This document shows positions 1-9,984 of a DNA stretch of 38,823 nucleotides, piece after piece. A model generated the notes under the pieces. It saw nothing but the letters and a program-made list of their open reading frames with translations. It was not told the DNA's origin and did not search any database. Numbering within the stretch: position 1 is the first letter of the stretch; each line of letters opens with the position of its first letter. The stretch lies in contig JAEWST010000099.1 of NCBI GenBank assembly GCA_023398105.1, positions 1 to 38,823 on the forward strand, written 5' to 3'. Origin of the DNA: Bacillota bacterium. GTDB lineage: Bacteria > Bacillota > Clostridia > Acetivibrionales > DSM-1351. The position numbers and the translations under genes were made by a program.

Positions 1-102
1 ACAAAAAGCAGAATTTCAGCTTTGATTCAGACGGCAAGCCCTGTGGGAGTTGATGGAAATGAAGTGTTTTTGATGGTACAGGAAAGTATTGTAGTTATAT
101 AA
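1..102 (+). CDS. 3' end of an unidentified plus-strand gene (partial)
   Basis: An open frame enters from the left edge and ends at a TAA at 100-102, giving 34 residues that end in ...ESIVVI. I do not recognise the family; the fragment is short and could also be a gene remnant. It runs toward the minus-strand lipoprotein gene, so the hairpin at 281-327 could end transcription from either side. Its reality rests only on being open from the edge, so confidence is low. Confidence 0.3.
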   Translation, partial: TKSRISALIQTASPVGVDGNEVFLMVQESIVVI

Positions 103-280
103 TTTTTTTGCTGATATTGGATTGAGAGAGCGGAAGGGGCTGCAAATATAGAATTTTGAGTAGTTTCAGTTGTTCAAAATTGTTAGTGCGATTTTGGGGG
201 GGCTAGTCCTTTGGGATTAGTGGGTTTTGCTGTAAATTCAATATTTTACTTTTTTTAGTAGTTAGGTGGATAGAAATAAA

Positions 281-327
281 AAGCTCCAACCCTAATATTC
301 GATTTTGGAATATCAGGGTTGAAGCTT
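281..327 (-). terminator. Likely transcription terminator (possibly bidirectional) between convergent genes
   Basis: A long imperfect hairpin has arms AAGCT-CAACCCT-ATATTC (281-300) and GAATAT-AGGGTTG-AGCTT (308-327), with two single mismatches and a loop of about 7 nt. Read on the minus strand it is followed by TTTTTATTTC, a fair U-tract; on the plus strand the following GGTTTT is weaker. It lies about 210 bp beyond the lipoprotein stop. The rest of 103-534 holds nothing else I can support; there is a weak CTAGTCC/GGGATTAG hairpin near 200 and plain AT-rich DNA. Confidence 0.55.
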
Positions 328-534
328 GGTTTTGCGGTGGGTGGTATAATTATCACCACTTTTTGGCATTATTCAATTTGATGTGTTATCTCACGTATAG
401 ATTTGAGTGGGAATGATTAAGGTTTTGCACTTGCTAATAAAGGAATTCACCAAACAAATATTCAAAAAATCAATTACCATTAAAACCTAGTTTAGTTTCA
501 AATTTTAAACTATGACTCTATTCTCTATCATACA

Positions 535-981
535 TTAATCCCATATAATTGATGAATTTTTATCATTCCAGTTGTCTTTATCCATTCCGATTGAAATAAA
601 TATAGAATTAATTTTGATTCTATCATCTACGCTTAAACTTTCGAAACTAGGATATGCTTCATATAGGAATACTAAATTTTCATGCCTATTTTTAAATGTA
701 TTATACAATTGTTCTCTATCTTTAGGTATGTTTTTATCAATTTTCTTTAAAATAGCACCTAGTTTCTCGATTTTTTTAAGATTTTCTTCATTGTGTAAAT
801 TTTCTAGTGACTTTATAGTATTTCCCAAATCAATACACTCAACAATTTCAAAATAAATGCTGTTAAATTCTTTAGCTGAGTTATGATATTGTAATGCCGT
901 AGTATCATTTGAACATCCTGATATAATTAATAAAATAATCAAGGTTAATATAGTTAAAAAACTTCTTGCTTGTATGTTCAT
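535..981 (-). CDS. Small lipoprotein, candidate immunity protein for the RHS toxin upstream
   Basis: 148 residues. The N-terminus is a lipoprotein signal: a hydrophobic stretch (residues 8-20) and a lipobox I-S-G-C with the lipidated Cys at 23, so the mature protein should sit on the outer face of the membrane. The mature part is charged, Lys/Glu-rich and looks mainly helical; no family is recognised. The start is supported by an AAAGGA ribosome site 6-9 nt upstream. The gene begins 80 bp after the stop of the S8-RHS gene on the same strand, with no terminator seen between, so it is likely cotranscribed. That is the usual place of an immunity gene for a polymorphic toxin; the function is inferred from position only. 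It could also be an unrelated small lipoprotein. Confidence 0.8.
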   Translation of the reverse strand: MNIQARSFLTILTLIILLIISGCSNDTTALQYHNSAKEFNSIYFEIVECIDLGNTIKSLENLHNEENLKKIEKLGAILKKIDKNIPKDREQLYNTFKNRHENLVFLYEAYPSFESLSVDDRIKINSIFISIGMDKDNWNDKNSSIIWD

Positions 982-1061
982 ATTATTTTCCTTTCTAACT
1001 TTAATAGTTATTTAATAATATTATTAAGGAATAATACTAAAAATCTTCCTTTTGTGATAAT

Positions 1062-4000
1062 TTATTTATAAAGCATCTCGTTTATTGTTTTTGCATCTAC
1101 TTTTGAAACATTATTAGCAACATTATTTAGTATCTTTTGCAGGACTGTATTATTGGTACTAAAATTTACATTCATATTATATATATTATCTATATAACTA
1201 ATTAAGGCTGTTTTATATGCTTCATTATCTTTGCTATTCTTAAATATATTATAATCACTCTTATTCATATTTTCGTTTAGTATAGCTAATTTATCTTTAA
1301 ACTCACCTCGTCCCTCAAAGCCAAGCATCAAATATCTATAATCAGAATTCATAACATAGTTAAACTTTGCTAATGCTGTTGCAACACTTTTAGATTCTTT
1401 CTGCTTTTCCTTAAGTTCTTTAAGAATGTCTGAAGCACTAAGAGAAGGAGTTCCATCATCTATATCTAAAAAACTAAATATAGACACATATGCTGTTGCT
1501 GCAAGTGTATACATAGGAGGCATTGGTCCACATTGTTCTTTAACTGTTCCGTATGCTTCATAAATTGTAGCAGGTACTATACTTGCTTCTAAAGCACTTG
1601 TTCTAAACTTGTAACCATGAACTTCATTTTTTAAATTATTGTATAATCCATAAGCATATGTGTCTTCTACAAGAAAGTAACCTCCACCATGCCAAAATCC
1701 CACACAATATTGTGATAAAATTGTATCAATTAGCTTTTGTGATTCAATAATTGCCTTATTATAGATATTCTGTGGTACAATAACACCATTTATGTTATAT
1801 AATATTGTTCCTTGTCCACCAGCATATGCACAATACCCTCCACCAGATAGTGTTGTGGTATTGCCCGCACCTGTATTTACCGCACCAATAATTCCATTAT
1901 TTGTTACACTGTTTGTACTCTTTGTTCCTGTATTAAATACCCCAATATACCCACTATTAGTAATCTTGGTTCTACTTTCTGCCCCCGAATTTATTACACC
2001 GATATACCCGCTGTTATTTATATTTGTGACACTTTTATCACCTGTACTTACCTTTCCAATGGTACCAGTATTATTTAAATTTACTGACAAATTACCAGTA
2101 TTTAATGTTCTAATATCGCCATTATTTTCTATATTTAAAGTAGTATTACCAAATAAATTGCTGTAATTATATGTAATTGAACCTGATGTTTGAGGGGTAC
2201 TAAACACACTTCCGCTATTATTAGATTCTCTAGGTACAGAAATGAATCCACTATCTGAAACTCCTATAATGATAGAAGGTCCTGTCCCATCATCTCCTCC
2301 AGTTAAAAAATTATATCGATGCCCTGTTGGGTCAAAATATGTAACAGGGTTATTTGCACAATACGTGTAAAGGTTTAAGCTTAATGGGTCATTTATTTGT
2401 CCTGTATAGGTGTCTTCTGTCAGAAAACGGGATATTTTGCTGTCGTAATACCTAGCATTCAAGTAGTATAGGTCTGTTGTACTGTCAAATACGTAGCCTG
2501 CGTAGCGGTAGGGGTTGTTTACAGCCTTGTCGGTCTCTTCTCCTGATGCATTGTAATAGTGGGTTTCCACTGCTGTTCCAAAGGCATCATAATAGTAGCT
2601 TGCTGCTATTGTGCCTTCCTGTGTTAGCAGGGCTGTTACATCTCCATGTCCGTTGTACATGTAGTTGTAGCTGGTTTTTTGTGTTGAGCCGTCGTCCTGC
2701 GTACTACTTCCCTCAGTTACTATTCTGGTTATCAGGTTTGTGCCATAGATGTTTCTGGCGATTTCTTTGCCGTTTGCATCTGTTTCTAGTATTACCTTGT
2801 CAGCTTCGTAAAGGCTTCTTGTGGTTTTTCCGTTTTCTGTTTTTTCTGTCCTGTAGCCTTCTCCATTGTATTTGTAGTTGCTTGTACCCTCTCCTGTAGT
2901 TGCTTTTGACAACTGGTTCCATACGTTGTATTCATAGCTGGCTATCCCTGCTACTATTGGCTTTGCATTTTTTGTTGCCCCATCTGCCTGTCCTTCTATG
3001 TATATGCCGAATCTTGCTTTTGGTGCATTTGACGGGTCTATCTTTTTAGTCTGCTCCATGCTTTTGCGAGTCATGTTGCCGTTGCCGTCATAGGTATAGG
3101 TGGTAGTCTTTTTAGTACCATCCCCTGTTTCCTCTGTTGCTGACATTAGCCTGTTTTGCTCGTTATATTTGTAGGTTGTCAGCGTTGTTTTTGTTTCAGC
3201 TTCTTTACTTGTGGTGGTTCTTTCTGTTTCTCTATTGCCCGTTGCATCATAGGTATAGCTTGTGTTTTTACCTACTATTTCTGTTTCTTTCTTAGGTTCC
3301 TGTATTTCTATAAGCCTGTTTAGTCTGTCATAGATGTAATATGTCGTACCCTTTATTATTCCATTGATTGTCTCTGTTTTGGATGTCTGGTTGTGTGCTC
3401 CATCGTAGTTGTAGCTGTATTCATCCATGGTAATCCCATCTGCTTTTGTATTGGTAAGCTTTTTTAGCAGATTGTCTTTGTAGTACTCATATTCTTCTTT
3501 CGTTTTGCCATCAGGATATACTACCTTGCTTCTATTTCCATTTTCATCATAGCCGTAGGCTGTTACCTTTCCTTCTGATATTACATATATTAGTCTGCCT
3601 GTAGCATCTGTTACTTTTGTTGTTTCATTGCCCTTTGGGTCTTTTGATTTTTCTGCTGTGCTACCAACTGGTATTGTATAGTCAGCAGTCAACTCTGGTA
3701 CTGTCTGTCTACTCACTATTATATCATATTGAAAGGTCATTGCACCAATTTCTGGTACACTTTTTGCCGTTACTCTTCCTGCTTCGTCATATATTCTTGT
3801 GGTTTCTCCTGTTTCATCAGCTATTATCAGCTGGTTTCCTTTGCCATCGTAGGTGTAAGCTATTTCACTGCCTTCTATTTTCTGTGTTATTAGTCTGCCG
3901 TGTATATCATATTCATAGATAGTTGTTTTTCCATTTCTGTCTGTTTTTGTTGACAGCGTTCCATTAGCATTGTAGTTATAGGTTTCTGTTCTGTCTTGAT

Positions 4001-7000
4001 TATATGATATTTTGCCTTCTAATACTTTTATACCGCCATGGTCTGTTTTTCTTATCTGCTTGTTTGCTACATTGTATTCGTAGGTTGTGGTGTTGCCTTT
4101 TCCATCTGTTTGGGTGAGAATATTTCCATTTTTGTCATAGGTATAAGTAGTTTTTTCACCCTTTGGGTTTGTTACCTGTAATAGCCTATTGTATTGATCA
4201 TAGCTGTATTTTGTTTTACTGCCATTCCCGTCAGTTTTTTCAATTATGTTGCCTGTGCTATCATAATTCTGCTTTGTTGTATGTCCTTCTGGGTCTGTTG
4301 TACTTATAAGCCTGTTGTTCTTATCATAGGCATAGTAGATGCTATTTTCTTTTGCATCTATTGCTTCTGTCTGTATATGGTTTGCATTGTATTTTAGTTT
4401 TTGTACAGTACTGTAGGCATCCTTCTTTTCTATGATTCTGTTTAAGGAATCATATATGTTTTCTATGCTACCAGTTGCTATACCGTCGATATAGCTAATC
4501 TCTTTTGTTTGGTTTCCATTTTTATCATACCAATATTGGGTTTTGTGCTCTACTTTTTTGTTGTTAATGTCTGTTGTTCTAAATTTTATGTATATTAGTC
4601 TATTCAGCTCATCATAGATGTTTTCTATTTTTGTTCCATTTGCATCTGTCTCATATCTTTTGTTTCCGTTTAGGTCATAGGCTGCCGATTTTGATATTTT
4701 TTCTTTTCCATCTGCATTCTGCTGTGTCTGGGTTAGTATTCTGCCTTCATTGTCATAGGTGTACAGCTTTTGCAAGCCTGTACCGTCCTGCTGTTTTATC
4801 AAATTCCCCATTTTGTCGTATTGGCAGGTTACTACCATTTCTGAAATTGTAGTGTCTGATGGATATTTTGTTTTTCTGAGCTTGTTTATTGCATTGTATT
4901 CATATATTGTCTTATTGCCGTTCCCATCTAGCTGTGCTATTACATTTCCTACAAGGTCATAGGTGTTTGTGCCTATTGTCTGCTCAGCATCACTTTGTGA
5001 TTTTTTTATAGCTGTAGATGTGAGATTTCCTGCATCGTCATAGTAATAGCAGATTATTTCTCCCTTTGCATTTGTTTCCGTGTTTTTCCTTTTTGCTCCG
5101 TCATAGGTATATTTTTTTGTATATGCAAGACCGTTTGCCTTTGTTTGAGCATCTGTTACAGTTTCCAACATTCCTGACTGATTGTAGGTACTTTCTATTC
5201 CATAGCTCTTTGATATTTTCTCATCTATTGTTGTTCCAGTGACGCTTTTATATGCTTCTCCATTTACTTCCTTTATTAGATTTCCGTTTAAGTCGTACTT
5301 GTATCCCTTTGTCATTATGTAGGTATAACTTGTATCCTCAGCTTTTGCCTTGTATGCCTCTCTTTCAGCTATTAGCCTATCCATACTGTCATATTCGTAT
5401 TCTGTTCTGTTCATGTCTGTATAGGATGAAGCTGTTGCTTTATAGTTTTCAGGTGATACCTCTGCTATTTTTCTGCCTGCTAAATCATAGTAATATGCCG
5501 ATACGTGCTCTTCCTGCGTTCCATCTGCATTCATTAAAGTTTTTGTGCTTTGCAGTAATAGCCCTCTTCCGCTGTAGATGTTTGTTGTTGTATTCTCTCT
5601 AGCATCTTTTGAGGTTAATATATTGCCCTGACAGTCGTAGGTGATTTCTGTCGTTGCTTTTTCAGGCTGTCCGTTTTCATTTATCTGCTGTTTTTCTACA
5701 CTTGTTTGTCTGTCTAATACATCATAAGTATACGTAGTGGTATTATTGTCAGGTGTTTTTACTAATGTAAGGTTTCCGTTGCTGTCATAGGTATATGTTG
5801 TTGTAATGGCTTGCTTTTCTGTGCTTTCTAGCTCATTTCCGTATAAGTCACCCTTGTTTATGTATATGGTTTTGGAGGTTACCTTTCCTATATGGTTTGT
5901 TGTGTATTCTGTGGTGTTGTAGCTGTTTTTGCTTGTGAATATATTCTCTCTTTTTAGGTTTCCGTCAGCATCGTATTCATAAATTGTTTTTCCTCCGCTG
6001 CTGTCTGTTTCTGTTTTTAGGCTTCCATCCTTGTTGTAGGTAAAGCTTTTTGTTATTAATCTGTCTGAGGATGGTATGCTATACAGTTCTACCTTGTCCT
6101 TGCCTGTACTTAACGCTGTTTTTCTGCAAGCTTTATCATAGGTTATTTTCTGGTAGCTGTATTTACCTTCTTCTATTGGAGACCATTGTTCTGACAGATT
6201 GTTTTGCCCGTTATATTTATAATAGGTGGTATTGCCCATTGCATCAGTTGTAGAGTATACAGTTCCATTCGGATTGTATACAGTTGTTATCTTCCCTCCA
6301 TCGGGATTTTGCTGTTCTATTAGCCTGCCTGCATAGTCATATATGTATACTGTTGCTACTTTTAAACTTTCGTTTAAATATTTGTAATAATTCTTTTTTG
6401 TTTTTCCGTCTGAAAGTGTGAAATATTCATATTTTTCTAATATTGCAGCAACTCTATCTGTTTTTCCTTTGAACACTACTTCTATGAGTCTATTCATTAC
6501 ATCATAGGCATAGCTTTTTAGGTATTGCTCTACTCCACTTTTATCTATCAGACTTTCTGTCAAGGTATTTCCATAGTTGTCATAGGTGTATTTTATTTTG
6601 TTTCCTTCTGCATCTATCAATGTGTCTAATGTACCGTTTGTATTATAGTTATACCTTGTTCCCACCATATTGTTGTTATAGGCTTGTACAGGTGGTGCAT
6701 CCTTTAGTCCGTCCTCGCTTGCTTTGTATTGGCTTGGTGATATTTCCTGGTTTTTTCTTCCCATTATGTCATAAGTGGTTCTGCTGGTTTCTCCGTTGTT
6801 CAGTACTGTTTTTATTACTCTGCCATTTAAGTCATATTCAAAGGTGCTCATATATCCTGATGGAGATGTTTTTTTGGTAAGCCAGCCTATAATATTGTAT
6901 TCATTTTTTGTTACATTTCCTTCTGGGTCTGTCACTGTTGCCTGATTTCCATTTGCGTCATAGGTATATTTTGTCTCTGCTCCTGTTGGATCTATCTGGC

Positions 7001-9836
7001 TTTTTAGTAGTCCTTTAGCCTTGTAGCCAAGCTTTGTAGCTTCTTCATCTGTATAGTAGGTAAACTTAGTTATGGCATATTTTGACTGATCAGCTCTTTC
7101 ATCGTAGATATCTGTACCATTTAATGGCTGCACCTTTTTAATCAAACGGATTCCATTCGGGTCATATATATAATAGGTGCAATTGCCCATACCGTCTTTT
7201 TCCATTGTTGTATTGTTTTTTGAGTCAAAGGTGTATTCTTCTATTCCCTGATCAGAATTTGTTATTTTTATTATATTTCCACTATCGTCTCTTGTGTATT
7301 CTGTAATGCCTCCGTTCCTGTCTGTTATTTTTATCTCTTCACCATATTTATTATAGTTGTTAGCATCTAATAAATATTCTACTTTTGATATCTTTCCCTC
7401 GGGATCTTTTGATTCTGTGATGTAGTAGGCACTGTCATACTTTTTGGTTATTTCACGGGGTGTTGTGTTTGAATCCTTTATTTTTGTTTCTCTGTCTGTA
7501 TTGTTATAAGTATAGATGAAGGTGTTGCCGAATATATCTGTGTTTTGTGTTACTTTGTGCTGATTTACTCCTGATGCATGATTATAGGTAATCTGCTCTA
7601 TTATATTTCCTTTACTATCCTTTATTTTTGTCAGATAGTTCGAAGCATCATATTCATAGGTGTATATGATTAATGGTGTAGCATTTGTTGCTGTAACTGC
7701 CGATACTGTTTCAAGCAAATTTTTATCGTTATAGGAATATTGGACATATCTTTTTCCTCGCATATCAATTATTTGGTCTATCTGCATTTTGCTTTTATAT
7801 GTTATATCAAATACTCTACCTACAGTATCTGTAACAGCTTCTACCTTTCCAGCTTTATCTACTGTAATTTTTACTGAATTTTGATTTCTGTCCCTCATCT
7901 CTATCAGATAACCTGTTGTAGCTGTTGCTGTTTTGTTAAATATATATGTATACTGGTCTTTTGTTGTTAAGGTATAATATTTGCTTTCAGAATCTATCAC
8001 TAGTGTACTTCTTGAATCATTTGCCATATAAGTATAAATTTCTTTATCCTTATCTACTGTCTTTGTTTCCTTAAATACTTGAGTTGAACCATTAGGCAAC
8101 TTTGCTATAACCATACCATTTGATGAGTAATATGCATCTCTGGTGAGACTGCCTTCAAAACCAAAGGTCCAGCCCCTCCCCATTGTACTGGTGTTTCTGT
8201 CATCCTTTGAGTTATAGGTTCTGCTAAAGTTTACTGTAAAGCCTGGTGTTTCTATACTCATGTCTGTATCGGTTTTTGAGTAGTTTCCTGTTGCTATGTT
8301 TACTCCTGTTTCCCCATAGTGAATTTCTTCCATAAGCTGTGAGGATACTGTTGCTGCAGCAACTGATACCACACTTTCCCCGCTTACTCCTTTGTCTTCC
8401 CCATTTTGTGTGTTTTTATCTATTGGCTCTGATGTAGTCTGGTCATTTTTCAATGCAGTGTTTGCATTTGCCAAGCCATATGCAATTTTATTCCTTGTTT
8501 GGGCATTTTTTATTGCTGTACTTCTTATTCGTGTAGCTATCTGCACTGCTGTCATGTCAGGCATTATGCTTTTTATTAATGCGGCTATTGCCGCTACGTA
8601 TGGTGCTGAGTAAGAGGTTCCTCTCTGATATCCATATGCGTTTTCAGGCTGTGTGCTGAGTATTGATATTCCAGGTGCAGCTACATCAACATTTATTCCA
8701 AAGTTTGAAAGTTCTGCCACTTCACCCTTATTGTTGGTAGCTCCTACTGTTAATATATTTGAAAGTTCAAAGCTTGCAGGATATACAGGGTTTTGGGATA
8801 TATCCTTCCCATCATTTCCTGCTGCACATACAAAAAGAAGATTTGATGCCACCATTGCTTCCTTTAGTGCCAAATTATTGTCAGCACCGCTAAAGCTACA
8901 GTTTATTATTTTTGCCCCCATTTGAGAAGCATATTCTATTGCCTCTATTGCATCTGATGTATAGCCTATCCCGTCGCTTATAAATTTAAGCGGTAATATT
9001 TTTACTCTTGGTGCTACTCCCACTATACCTTTGCCATTTTCGCTAGCTGCTATTATTCCAGCTACTCTTGTTCCGTGAAAATCTTCTTCACTGCTGTCAT
9101 ATACGGTTTTATCCCCGTTTGCAAAATCCCAACCGTTTATGTCGTCGATTATTCCATTTCCATCATCGTCTATGCTATTATCAGGTATTTCACTTGAATT
9201 TGTGTATATATTGTCTTTTAAATCTTCATGGTTTATGTCTATTCCAGTGTCCAAAACTCCTATAATTAACGCTTCAGAGCCTTTTGAAATGCTCCAGGCA
9301 TCAAAAGCAGAAATATCCTGACCCTTAATACCAGTAGCAGATTCTATAGTCTGACCGTTATTCAATAGTCCCCATTGCTCTGAAAATCTGTCATCTGTGG
9401 GCAATTCTGTCTGAATAGCCATTTGTGGCACTAAAGCTTCTTCTGTCGAAGCTTTAGCTGGATCTTGTTCAGACGGTTCTGATTCTAGTTTCAGCTTGTA
9501 ATTTGGCTGTGCAAACAATACATTTGAGTCTTTTTTTAGTTCTGCTATTACTGCTTCTAAATTATCATTATCATTTATTTGAAGCAGTTCTATTTTTGAA
9601 TTCTTGTTTTTCTTCTTGGATTCCAATTTATCTATTTTTAAATTTGTTTTAACCTTTGTTTTTATTCCCTCTGCCTTGCTGTCATCCTTGTATTTTACCA
9701 GTACTTCTACTTTTTCCTTAGCAATAGAATTTTCTGAATTTTGCTTTGCATTTGTCAAACTAAACGGTGAAAGTATATTGGTAATAACAAATGCACATAT
9801 CAAAAGTGCTGATAGTTGTTTTTTTACATTTCTCAT
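1062..9836 (-). CDS. Secreted S8 (subtilisin-like) peptidase-RHS/YD-repeat protein, polymorphic toxin-like
   Basis: 2924 residues. Order: signal peptide (about 1-30, ending LTNA); I9-like propeptide (about 42-117); S8 domain (about 150-455) with Asp196 (GVLDTG), His254 (FHGT), oxyanion Asn341 (AAGN) and Ser408 (GTSYSAP), plus an acidic Ca-binding-like stretch 220-237; DUF6531-like entry domain (about 505-570); YD/RHS repeats to about 2440; RHS core 2441-2506 ending DPTGH; then a 418-residue variable tip. The catalytic triad is intact, so the protease is probably active and may process the protein itself or targets. RHS barrels of known toxins enclose a C-terminal toxin released at the core end. 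Here the tip has a linker, five 19-residue Asn/Gly-rich repeats (2569-2662) and a 262-residue unrecognised domain. The start has AGGAGG 8 nt upstream. Located downstream of the BspA-like gene and upstream of a lipoprotein gene. A wall-associated WapA-like role without toxin activity remains possible. Confidence 0.93.
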   Translation of the reverse strand: MRNVKKQLSALLICAFVITNILSPFSLTNAKQNSENSIAKEKVEVLVKYKDDSKAEGIKTKVKTNLKIDKLESKKKNKNSKIELLQINDNDNLEAVIAELKKDSNVLFAQPNYKLKLESEPSEQDPAKASTEEALVPQMAIQTELPTDDRFSEQWGLLNNGQTIESATGIKGQDISAFDAWSISKGSEALIIGVLDTGIDINHEDLKDNIYTNSSEIPDNSIDDDGNGIIDDINGWDFANGDKTVYDSSEEDFHGTRVAGIIAASENGKGIVGVAPRVKILPLKFISDGIGYTSDAIEAIEYASQMGAKIINCSFSGADNNLALKEAMVASNLLFVCAAGNDGKDISQNPVYPASFELSNILTVGATNNKGEVAELSNFGINVDVAAPGISILSTQPENAYGYQRGTSYSAPYVAAIAALIKSIMPDMTAVQIATRIRSTAIKNAQTRNKIAYGLANANTALKNDQTTSEPIDKNTQNGEDKGVSGESVVSVAAATVSSQLMEEIHYGETGVNIATGNYSKTDTDMSIETPGFTVNFSRTYNSKDDRNTSTMGRGWTFGFEGSLTRDAYYSSNGMVIAKLPNGSTQVFKETKTVDKDKEIYTYMANDSRSTLVIDSESKYYTLTTKDQYTYIFNKTATATTGYLIEMRDRNQNSVKITVDKAGKVEAVTDTVGRVFDITYKSKMQIDQIIDMRGKRYVQYSYNDKNLLETVSAVTATNATPLIIYTYEYDASNYLTKIKDSKGNIIEQITYNHASGVNQHKVTQNTDIFGNTFIYTYNNTDRETKIKDSNTTPREITKKYDSAYYITESKDPEGKISKVEYLLDANNYNKYGEEIKITDRNGGITEYTRDDSGNIIKITNSDQGIEEYTFDSKNNTTMEKDGMGNCTYYIYDPNGIRLIKKVQPLNGTDIYDERADQSKYAITKFTYYTDEEATKLGYKAKGLLKSQIDPTGAETKYTYDANGNQATVTDPEGNVTKNEYNIIGWLTKKTSPSGYMSTFEYDLNGRVIKTVLNNGETSRTTYDIMGRKNQEISPSQYKASEDGLKDAPPVQAYNNNMVGTRYNYNTNGTLDTLIDAEGNKIKYTYDNYGNTLTESLIDKSGVEQYLKSYAYDVMNRLIEVVFKGKTDRVAAILEKYEYFTLSDGKTKKNYYKYLNESLKVATVYIYDYAGRLIEQQNPDGGKITTVYNPNGTVYSTTDAMGNTTYYKYNGQNNLSEQWSPIEEGKYSYQKITYDKACRKTALSTGKDKVELYSIPSSDRLITKSFTYNKDGSLKTETDSSGGKTIYEYDADGNLKRENIFTSKNSYNTTEYTTNHIGKVTSKTIYINKGDLYGNELESTEKQAITTTYTYDSNGNLTLVKTPDNNTTTYTYDVLDRQTSVEKQQINENGQPEKATTEITYDCQGNILTSKDARENTTTNIYSGRGLLLQSTKTLMNADGTQEEHVSAYYYDLAGRKIAEVSPENYKATASSYTDMNRTEYEYDSMDRLIAEREAYKAKAEDTSYTYIMTKGYKYDLNGNLIKEVNGEAYKSVTGTTIDEKISKSYGIESTYNQSGMLETVTDAQTKANGLAYTKKYTYDGAKRKNTETNAKGEIICYYYDDAGNLTSTAIKKSQSDAEQTIGTNTYDLVGNVIAQLDGNGNKTIYEYNAINKLRKTKYPSDTTISEMVVTCQYDKMGNLIKQQDGTGLQKLYTYDNEGRILTQTQQNADGKEKISKSAAYDLNGNKRYETDANGTKIENIYDELNRLIYIKFRTTDINNKKVEHKTQYWYDKNGNQTKEISYIDGIATGSIENIYDSLNRIIEKKDAYSTVQKLKYNANHIQTEAIDAKENSIYYAYDKNNRLISTTDPEGHTTKQNYDSTGNIIEKTDGNGSKTKYSYDQYNRLLQVTNPKGEKTTYTYDKNGNILTQTDGKGNTTTYEYNVANKQIRKTDHGGIKVLEGKISYNQDRTETYNYNANGTLSTKTDRNGKTTIYEYDIHGRLITQKIEGSEIAYTYDGKGNQLIIADETGETTRIYDEAGRVTAKSVPEIGAMTFQYDIIVSRQTVPELTADYTIPVGSTAEKSKDPKGNETTKVTDATGRLIYVISEGKVTAYGYDENGNRSKVVYPDGKTKEEYEYYKDNLLKKLTNTKADGITMDEYSYNYDGAHNQTSKTETINGIIKGTTYYIYDRLNRLIEIQEPKKETEIVGKNTSYTYDATGNRETERTTTSKEAETKTTLTTYKYNEQNRLMSATEETGDGTKKTTTYTYDGNGNMTRKSMEQTKKIDPSNAPKARFGIYIEGQADGATKNAKPIVAGIASYEYNVWNQLSKATTGEGTSNYKYNGEGYRTEKTENGKTTRSLYEADKVILETDANGKEIARNIYGTNLITRIVTEGSSTQDDGSTQKTSYNYMYNGHGDVTALLTQEGTIAASYYYDAFGTAVETHYYNASGEETDKAVNNPYRYAGYVFDSTTDLYYLNARYYDSKISRFLTEDTYTGQINDPLSLNLYTYCANNPVTYFDPTGHRYNFLTGGDDGTGPSIIIGVSDSGFISVPRESNNSGSVFSTPQTSGSITYNYSNLFGNTTLNIENNGDIRTLNTGNLSVNLNNTGTIGKVSTGDKSVTNINNSGYIGVINSGAESRTKITNSGYIGVFNTGTKSTNSVTNNGIIGAVNTGAGNTTTLSGGGYCAYAGGQGTILYNINGVIVPQNIYNKAIIESQKLIDTILSQYCVGFWHGGGYFLVEDTYAYGLYNNLKNEVHGYKFRTSALEASIVPATIYEAYGTVKEQCGPMPPMYTLAATAYVSIFSFLDIDDGTPSLSASDILKELKEKQKESKSVATALAKFNYVMNSDYRYLMLGFEGRGEFKDKLAILNENMNKSDYNIFKNSKDNEAYKTALISYIDNIYNMNVNFSTNNTVLQKILNNVANNVSKVDAKTINEMLYK
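1851..2132 (-). repeat. 57-bp coding repeats in the RHS tip (five units of 19 residues)
   Basis: The reading frame contains five consecutive units (first one 18, the others 19 residues) with the pattern [IV]-x-N-x-G-x-I-G-x-[VI]-x-[ST]-G-x(6). The regular Gly/Ile/Asn spacing suggests a small beta-solenoid. The units are degenerate at DNA level and in frame, so this is protein architecture rather than CRISPR or a satellite. Confidence 0.8.
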
Positions 9837-9984
9837 GTACTGACCTCCTGAAATAGGCTTACGCCTGTTGGTTTCTATATATCTCCTATATGTGAGCTTT
9901 GCATAAATTGTTTTACCTGACTAAAAATTATTTACTCAACTTTACCTGCTAAAAAACAGGTGTGGAAAACTTATAATTAAAAAA

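Noticed and set aside
1792..9843. Many plus-strand open frames (65-140 residues) antisense to the S8-RHS gene
   Set aside because: They lie wholly within a convincing 2924-codon gene, have repetitive low-complexity Leu/Cys/Phe-rich products mirroring the YD repeats, and lack ribosome sites.
9835..9930. Possible c-di-GMP (GEMM) riboswitch before the RHS gene, because of a GCAAAGC on the minus strand and an AGGC-GTAA-GCCT hairpin
   Set aside because: The preceding GG...GG(T)GACGC part and the order of stems expected of GEMM-I are missing; the match is only seven bases.
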